Shown: positions 32,705-36,543 of the stretch, one piece after another
How the letters are laid out: each line of letters opens with the position of its first letter
Numbering within the stretch: the stretch's first letter is position 1
Origin: JBCBEX01 sp038528235
GTDB lineage: Bacteria > Bacteroidota > Rhodothermia > Rhodothermales > Rubricoccaceae
DNA length: 36,543 nt
Direction: 5' to 3'
Assembly: GCA_038528235.1 (NCBI GenBank)
Contig: JBCBEX010000038.1
Location: forward strand, 1-36,543
The notes under the pieces: model-generated
The model's database searches: none
The model's input: the letters and a program-made list of their open reading frames with translations, nothing else
Told to the model about the DNA's origin: nothing
Made by a program: the position numbers and the translations under genes

Positions 32705-34594
32705 ATGCCTGCGCTCGTCGACTTTTCTACCCTGTCTCAGCTGTTTCGCCGCACCTCCGATCACTATGCGGACTCAGGCCGTGCCGCGCTGACGTACAAA
32801 GACAAGCGCACGAAGGCGTGGACCGACCTGACGTGGGACGAGGTTCGCGACCAGGCAGAAGCGTTCGCAGGCTATCTGCACAGCCAGGGCATCCGCCCCG
32901 GCGACCGCGTCGCAATCCTCTCGGAGAACCGCCCCGAGTGGGCCTACACGGACCTCGGTGCGCAACTGCTCGGCGCGGTCAATGTGGCGCTCTACACAAC
33001 GCAGCCTGCGTCGCAGGTGAGCTACATCGTGCAAGACTCGGGCGCCACGGTGCTCGTCGTCTCGACGGGCGTGCAGGTGCGCAAGGCCGAGGCGATCCTG
33101 GACGAGTGCCCGGCACTCAAGCGGGTGCTCGTCATGGCCGAGATGCGCAAGGACTATCCCGAAGCGTTCGTCGCCTGGGACGATGCCATGGCTGAGGGCG
33201 CTGCCTACGCAGACGAGCATGCCGAGACGCTCGCGGCCTTCTCCGACGCCGTACAGCCCGACGACCTCGCCGCGCTCATCTACACCTCTGGCACGACGGG
33301 CCACCCGAAGGGCGTCATGCTCACGCATCGCAACTTCGTGAGCAACGTACAAGCCGCCCTCCAGCGCTTCCCCATCACGCCCGACGACACCCACCTGAGC
33401 TTCCTGCCGCTCAGCCATGCCTTCGAACGCACCGCGGGATACTACCTCATGCTGGCCGCCGGGGGCCGCATCGCCTACGCCGAGAGCATCGACACCGTCT
33501 CGAAAAACCTACCGGAGGTCAGCCCGACGGTCTTCGTCTCGGTGCCGCGTCTCTTCGAGCGGGTCTACAACCTCATCCAGAAGTCGCTCCAGGAAGGCCC
33601 CGCCGTGAAGCGCCGCCTCTTCGACTGGGCCGTGGAGACAGGTCAGAAGGTGGCGCAGAAACAGATGATCGGCAAAGAGCCGGGTCCCATCCTGGCTGCG
33701 CAACACGCGCTGGCGCACCGGCTCGTGTTCTCGAACTTGCACGAAAAGCTCGGCGGGCAGCTCCGCTTCGCCGTCTCGGGCGGGGCCGCGCTGCCGAAGA
33801 AGATCGGCGAATTTTTCCAGGCCGCGGGGGTGCCGCTCGTGGAGGGCTACGGCCTCACGGAGACGGCGCCGGTGCTCTCCGCGTCGCCGCTCGACCGCCC
33901 CGCCTACGGCACCGTCGGCCACGTCTTTCCGGGCGTGACGGTCGGCATCCGCAGCGTGGCGTCGGGCCAGCTCATCGCGCAGGTCTCGGGCGAAGACTAC
34001 CCGACAACGCTCAACAGCGGCGAGGGCGAGATCGTGGCGCGCGGGCCCAACCTGATGCGCGGCTATTGGCAAAACGACGCCGCCACCTCCGACGTGATCG
34101 ACGACGAGGGCTGGTTCCACACAGGCGACATCGGGCGCTTCGAGAACGGCAACCTTCGCATCACCGACCGCCTGAAGCATATGATCGTATCGAAGGGCGG
34201 CAAGAACATCTACCCCGGCCCCATCGAGGAGCAGTTCAAGACGGAGCCGCTCATCGAGCAGCTGATGGTGATCGGCGAGGGCCGCGAGTTCCTGACCGCG
34301 CTGGTCGTCCCGAGCCACGAGGTGCTCCGCGCATTCGCCGCCGAGCAAGGTATCGAGGCCGAAAAGCCCTCGGCCCTTCTGGAGGACGCGCGCGTGCAGA
34401 AGCACTTCTCGCAGCTGTTCCGCGCCTACTCGAAGGAGGCGGCCTCGCACGAGAAGATCCGCGACTTCCGGCTGCTCCCTGAGGCGTTCAGCGTCGAGAA
34501 CGGGCTGATGACGCCCACGCTCAAGCTCCGCCGCCGCGCCATCGAAGCCGCCCACGCCGACGCCATCGACGAGATGTACGCGGCGGTGGTTTGA
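32705..34594 (+). CDS. Long-chain acyl-CoA synthetase (AMP-forming, FAA1 type)
   Basis: This 629-residue enzyme activates fatty acids with ATP and CoA through an acyl-AMP. The P-loop-like motif LIYTSGTTGHPKGVMLTHRN (about 194-213), the GYGLTETAPV motif (about 383-392), the GWFHTGDIGRF motif and the hinge/core DRLKHMIVSKGGKNIYPGPIE are all intact. The membrane-facing insert and the length fit the COG1022 group of long-chain synthetases. Substrate chain length is inferred. It starts MPALVDFSTLSQLFRRT at 32705; a longer open frame has no family likeness. It is preceded by an orphan terminator in its leader and ends in a palindromic element convergent with argS. Confidence 0.94.
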   Translation: MPALVDFSTLSQLFRRTSDHYADSGRAALTYKDKRTKAWTDLTWDEVRDQAEAFAGYLHSQGIRPGDRVAILSENRPEWAYTDLGAQLLGAVNVALYTTQPASQVSYIVQDSGATVLVVSTGVQVRKAEAILDECPALKRVLVMAEMRKDYPEAFVAWDDAMAEGAAYADEHAETLAAFSDAVQPDDLAALIYTSGTTGHPKGVMLTHRNFVSNVQAALQRFPITPDDTHLSFLPLSHAFERTAGYYLMLAAGGRIAYAESIDTVSKNLPEVSPTVFVSVPRLFERVYNLIQKSLQEGPAVKRRLFDWAVETGQKVAQKQMIGKEPGPILAAQHALAHRLVFSNLHEKLGGQLRFAVSGGAALPKKIGEFFQAAGVPLVEGYGLTETAPVLSASPLDRPAYGTVGHVFPGVTVGIRSVASGQLIAQVSGEDYPTTLNSGEGEIVARGPNLMRGYWQNDAATSDVIDDEGWFHTGDIGRFENGNLRITDRLKHMIVSKGGKNIYPGPIEEQFKTEPLIEQLMVIGEGREFLTALVVPSHEVLRAFAAEQGIEAEKPSALLEDARVQKHFSQLFRAYSKEAASHEKIRDFRLLPEAFSVENGLMTPTLKLRRRAIEAAHADAIDEMYAAVV

Positions 34595-34603
34595 GGCTGT
34601 CGG

Positions 34604-34716
34604 CTCCCCCGTCCTGCGTCGTCTCCGTTCTGTCGAACTCCGCTCCTCGGACTGTCCCCCTCAAGTTTGAGGGGGACAGAGCTTGTGCGCCGTTGTAGGC
34701 GTACAAGCGGGGGGAG
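34604..34716. repeat. Nested palindromic element between convergent genes (copy 2)
   Basis: The centre CTGTCCCCCTCAA (34652-34664) pairs with TTGAGGGGGACAG (34667-34679). Outer arms CTCCCCCG (34604-34611) and CGGGGGGAG (34708-34716) nearly pair, and GCTTGT (34681-34686)/ACAAGC (34703-34708) form a side hairpin. The arrangement is that of 1855-1960, reversed; both lie between convergent genes. Confidence 0.7.
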
Positions 34717-34749
34717 TCGAGCCAAGCGCTGTGAGCCGCTAGCCCCCTC

Positions 34750-36537
34750 CTACATCCGCTCCGGCGCGCTAATGCCGAGAATAGTGAGGCCGTTGCGCAG
34801 CACAAGACGCGTGGCGTCGGCGAGCGCTAGGCGGGGCTGGGCGACCTCATCCGGCTCACCCAGAATGCGACAGTCTCGGTAGAACGCGCTCAATGCGGAG
34901 GCCACGTCGCGGAGGTATTCGATCAGATGGTGTGGGGCCATATGCTCAGCAGCACTCGCTATCTCGCTGGGCAGGCTAGGAATCAGCTTTGCGAGCGTGA
35001 TCTCACTCGGGTGGCCCAAGAACGTCCAGTCAACCGTTTCGACCTCGTACCCGAGCCCCTCCTCCTTCGCCTTGCGTAGGATTGAAGAGATCCTGGCGTG
35101 CGCGTACTGAATCTTGAAAACGGGATTTTTTCTACTCGCTTCCGTGGCCTGGTTGAGGTCGAAATTCAAGTGTGTGTTTGGCGAGAGCATCAGAAAAAAG
35201 AACCGGACGACATCGGGCCCCGCTGAACTTGTCAACTCAATCTCAGACTTCTCGCGCACGACCTCGTCGACCTCGTCCATCAACTCGTCGAGCGTCACGT
35301 ACGTCGCCTTCCGCGTGCTCATTTTGACCTCTTGCCCGTCACGGATGAGGGTGACGAATTGGTAGATGAGCACATCGATCTTATCGACATCCCCCCCGAG
35401 TGCCTTGACTCCGCTCACCACGTCGGGGTAGGTGGCGATGTGGTCTGCGCCGAAAACGTCCACGACCTTGTCGAAGCCCCGATCGAGCTTCGTGAGGTGA
35501 TACGGGATGTCGGGCAGACGATACGTCGGCTCACCAGAAGACTTGACGAGCACTTCGTCTTTCGGCTCGGTCACGCCTTGGTCGTTGGTAACCACCTTGC
35601 CAAGCTTGCCTGTGGCAAACCACACCGCGCCATCCTTGTCATAGACCAAGCCCTTTTCACGTAGACGGTCTACCGTGTCCCACACGGCTCCGTTTTCGTA
35701 GAGCGAGTGCTCGTTGAAATACTGCATCCCGCCCTCGCCTACAGGAATGCCGAGCCGCTGCATCGTCTGCTCGATGGTGGCAAAAATGGCCGAAACGGCG
35801 GCGGCTTTGAAGAATGCTTCGGCATCGTCCCGGTCCAGAGCGTCGTCGCCATGCTCGGCACGAACAGACTCGGCGATGGTCTGGATGTAGTCGCCTTGGT
35901 AGCCGTCCTCCGGGAAACTTTCTGGGACGACAAGGCCACCTTCGAGCGTCTTCGTCTGCACATCGGGGTGGACGAGCGCCTCGTAGCGCGCCATCACCGA
36001 CTGCGCGAGGACGCGCATCTGGCGACCGGCGTCGTTGAAGTAGTACTCCCGCGTGACGTCGTAGCCGGTCCAGTCGAGGAGGTTGGCGATGGTGTCGCCG
36101 AGGACCGCGTTGCGCCCGTGGCCGACCGTGAGCGGGCCGGTCGGGTTGGCGGAGACGTATTCCACGATGGCCGTCTTGCCGGTGCGCTCGGCGCGTCCGT
36201 AGGCGTCGCCCTGCGCGAGGATCTCCGCGACGCCGTCGTAGAGGTAGGCCGTAGCAAAGCGGAAATTGAGGAAGCCCGGCCCTGCGACCTCCACCGCCGC
36301 GATGCGCTTCGGATCGGCGCTCTCGTTCAGCGCGTCGGCGAGGTGCTGTGCGATCTGGCGCGGGTTGGACCGCAGCGGCTTGGCGAGCTTGAGTGCCACG
36401 TTCGAGGCGAGGTCGCCATGCTCGGGATTGTTCGGCGTCTGGAACTCGGGGTCGAGCGCGGCCGCGTCGAAGTCGTCCGGCGCACCGGGGTACGAGGCGA
36501 GGGCCGCGCGGATCTGCTGGGCGAGGTAGTCGGTCAC
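34750..36537 (-). CDS. argS: Arginyl-tRNA synthetase
   Basis: ArgS charges tRNA-Arg with arginine. The visible 595 residues include the N-terminal tRNA-recognition domain, the HIGH-like motif (VSANPTGPLTVGHGRNAVLG), the KMSKS-like VKMSTRKATYVTLDEL and the C-terminal DALR anticodon-binding helices ending NGLTILGISAPERM. A GTG at 36535-36537 begins MTDYLAQQIRAAL, the usual start, but only six bases remain upstream, so an ATG further out is possible. It is convergent with the acyl-CoA synthetase across a palindromic element. All key motifs look intact. Confidence 0.95.
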   Translation of the reverse strand: MTDYLAQQIRAALASYPGAPDDFDAAALDPEFQTPNNPEHGDLASNVALKLAKPLRSNPRQIAQHLADALNESADPKRIAAVEVAGPGFLNFRFATAYLYDGVAEILAQGDAYGRAERTGKTAIVEYVSANPTGPLTVGHGRNAVLGDTIANLLDWTGYDVTREYYFNDAGRQMRVLAQSVMARYEALVHPDVQTKTLEGGLVVPESFPEDGYQGDYIQTIAESVRAEHGDDALDRDDAEAFFKAAAVSAIFATIEQTMQRLGIPVGEGGMQYFNEHSLYENGAVWDTVDRLREKGLVYDKDGAVWFATGKLGKVVTNDQGVTEPKDEVLVKSSGEPTYRLPDIPYHLTKLDRGFDKVVDVFGADHIATYPDVVSGVKALGGDVDKIDVLIYQFVTLIRDGQEVKMSTRKATYVTLDELMDEVDEVVREKSEIELTSSAGPDVVRFFFLMLSPNTHLNFDLNQATEASRKNPVFKIQYAHARISSILRKAKEEGLGYEVETVDWTFLGHPSEITLAKLIPSLPSEIASAAEHMAPHHLIEYLRDVASALSAFYRDCRILGEPDEVAQPRLALADATRLVLRNGLTILGISAPERM

Positions 36538-36543
36538 GGTCGA

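Noticed and set aside
32437..33195. Alternative plus-strand frame overlapping the orphan terminator and the synthetase start
   Set aside because: Low-complexity Arg/Pro/His-rich translation; it runs through the terminator and the real gene in another frame.

Overview
The window is a GC-rich stretch of a bacterial chromosome with ordinary housekeeping and accessory genes and no phage, insertion sequence, tRNA, rRNA or CRISPR array that I can see. The best guess for the host is a Rhodothermota/Bacteroidota-type marine or salt-tolerant bacterium (Rhodothermales, for example Rubricoccaceae). Reasons: a secreted propeller protein ends in a type IX secretion (T9SS) C-terminal sorting domain; there is a propeller/Y_Y_Y histidine kinase of the type common in that phylum; Shine-Dalgarno sequences are poor; and most genes match families usual in high-GC Rhodothermales. 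This placement is inference, not a database result.

Layout. 1-1055: two tandem, related lipoproteins on the minus strand, the first cut by the window edge. 1258-1854: WrbA-type flavoprotein behind two strong palindromes, convergent with a type IIA topoisomerase A subunit (ParC/GyrA-like, 1974-4316). 4434-5920: three tandem paralogues of a small one-TM, pilin-like family starting MGQQQL. 6099-6770: AlbA_2 (Schlafen-type) protein. 6915-8834: divergent gpsA and pgl (glycerol-3-phosphate dehydrogenase; 6-phosphogluconolactonase). 8831-12527: a clan-A-like glycoside hydrolase lipoprotein and a T9SS cargo propeller. 12601-14745: an amino-acid permease fused to EIIA and RCK_C regulatory domains. 14907-15878: a lipoprotein with a clear terminator. 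16107-19285: an amidinotransferase/DDAH-like hydrolase, a GMC oxidoreductase and RraA.

19376-20746 is an outer-membrane barrel candidate, convergent by a 4-base overlap with a 1171-residue one-component hybrid histidine kinase whose C-terminal receiver-like domain lacks the phosphoacceptor Asp. Divergent from this kinase is a 75-residue exported peptide made almost wholly of three identical 19-residue repeats, followed by a textbook terminator. This is the most unusual locus in the window and a plausible candidate for a new sensor/peptide pair. Then come nadA, a CPXCG zinc-ribbon-like protein, a fasciclin protein, and an AraC regulator with a coupled NmrA-like/DUF4345 pair and a DUF1772 membrane protein.

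29954-32255 is the protein-quality pair tig-clpP with several hairpins between and before the genes. 32256-32704 is a 449-base gap holding a plus-strand terminator with no gene upstream of it (candidate small RNA or leader attenuator of the following acyl-CoA synthetase). The window ends with argS on the minus strand. Two related nested palindromic elements lie at convergent gene ends (1855-1960 and about 34604-34716).
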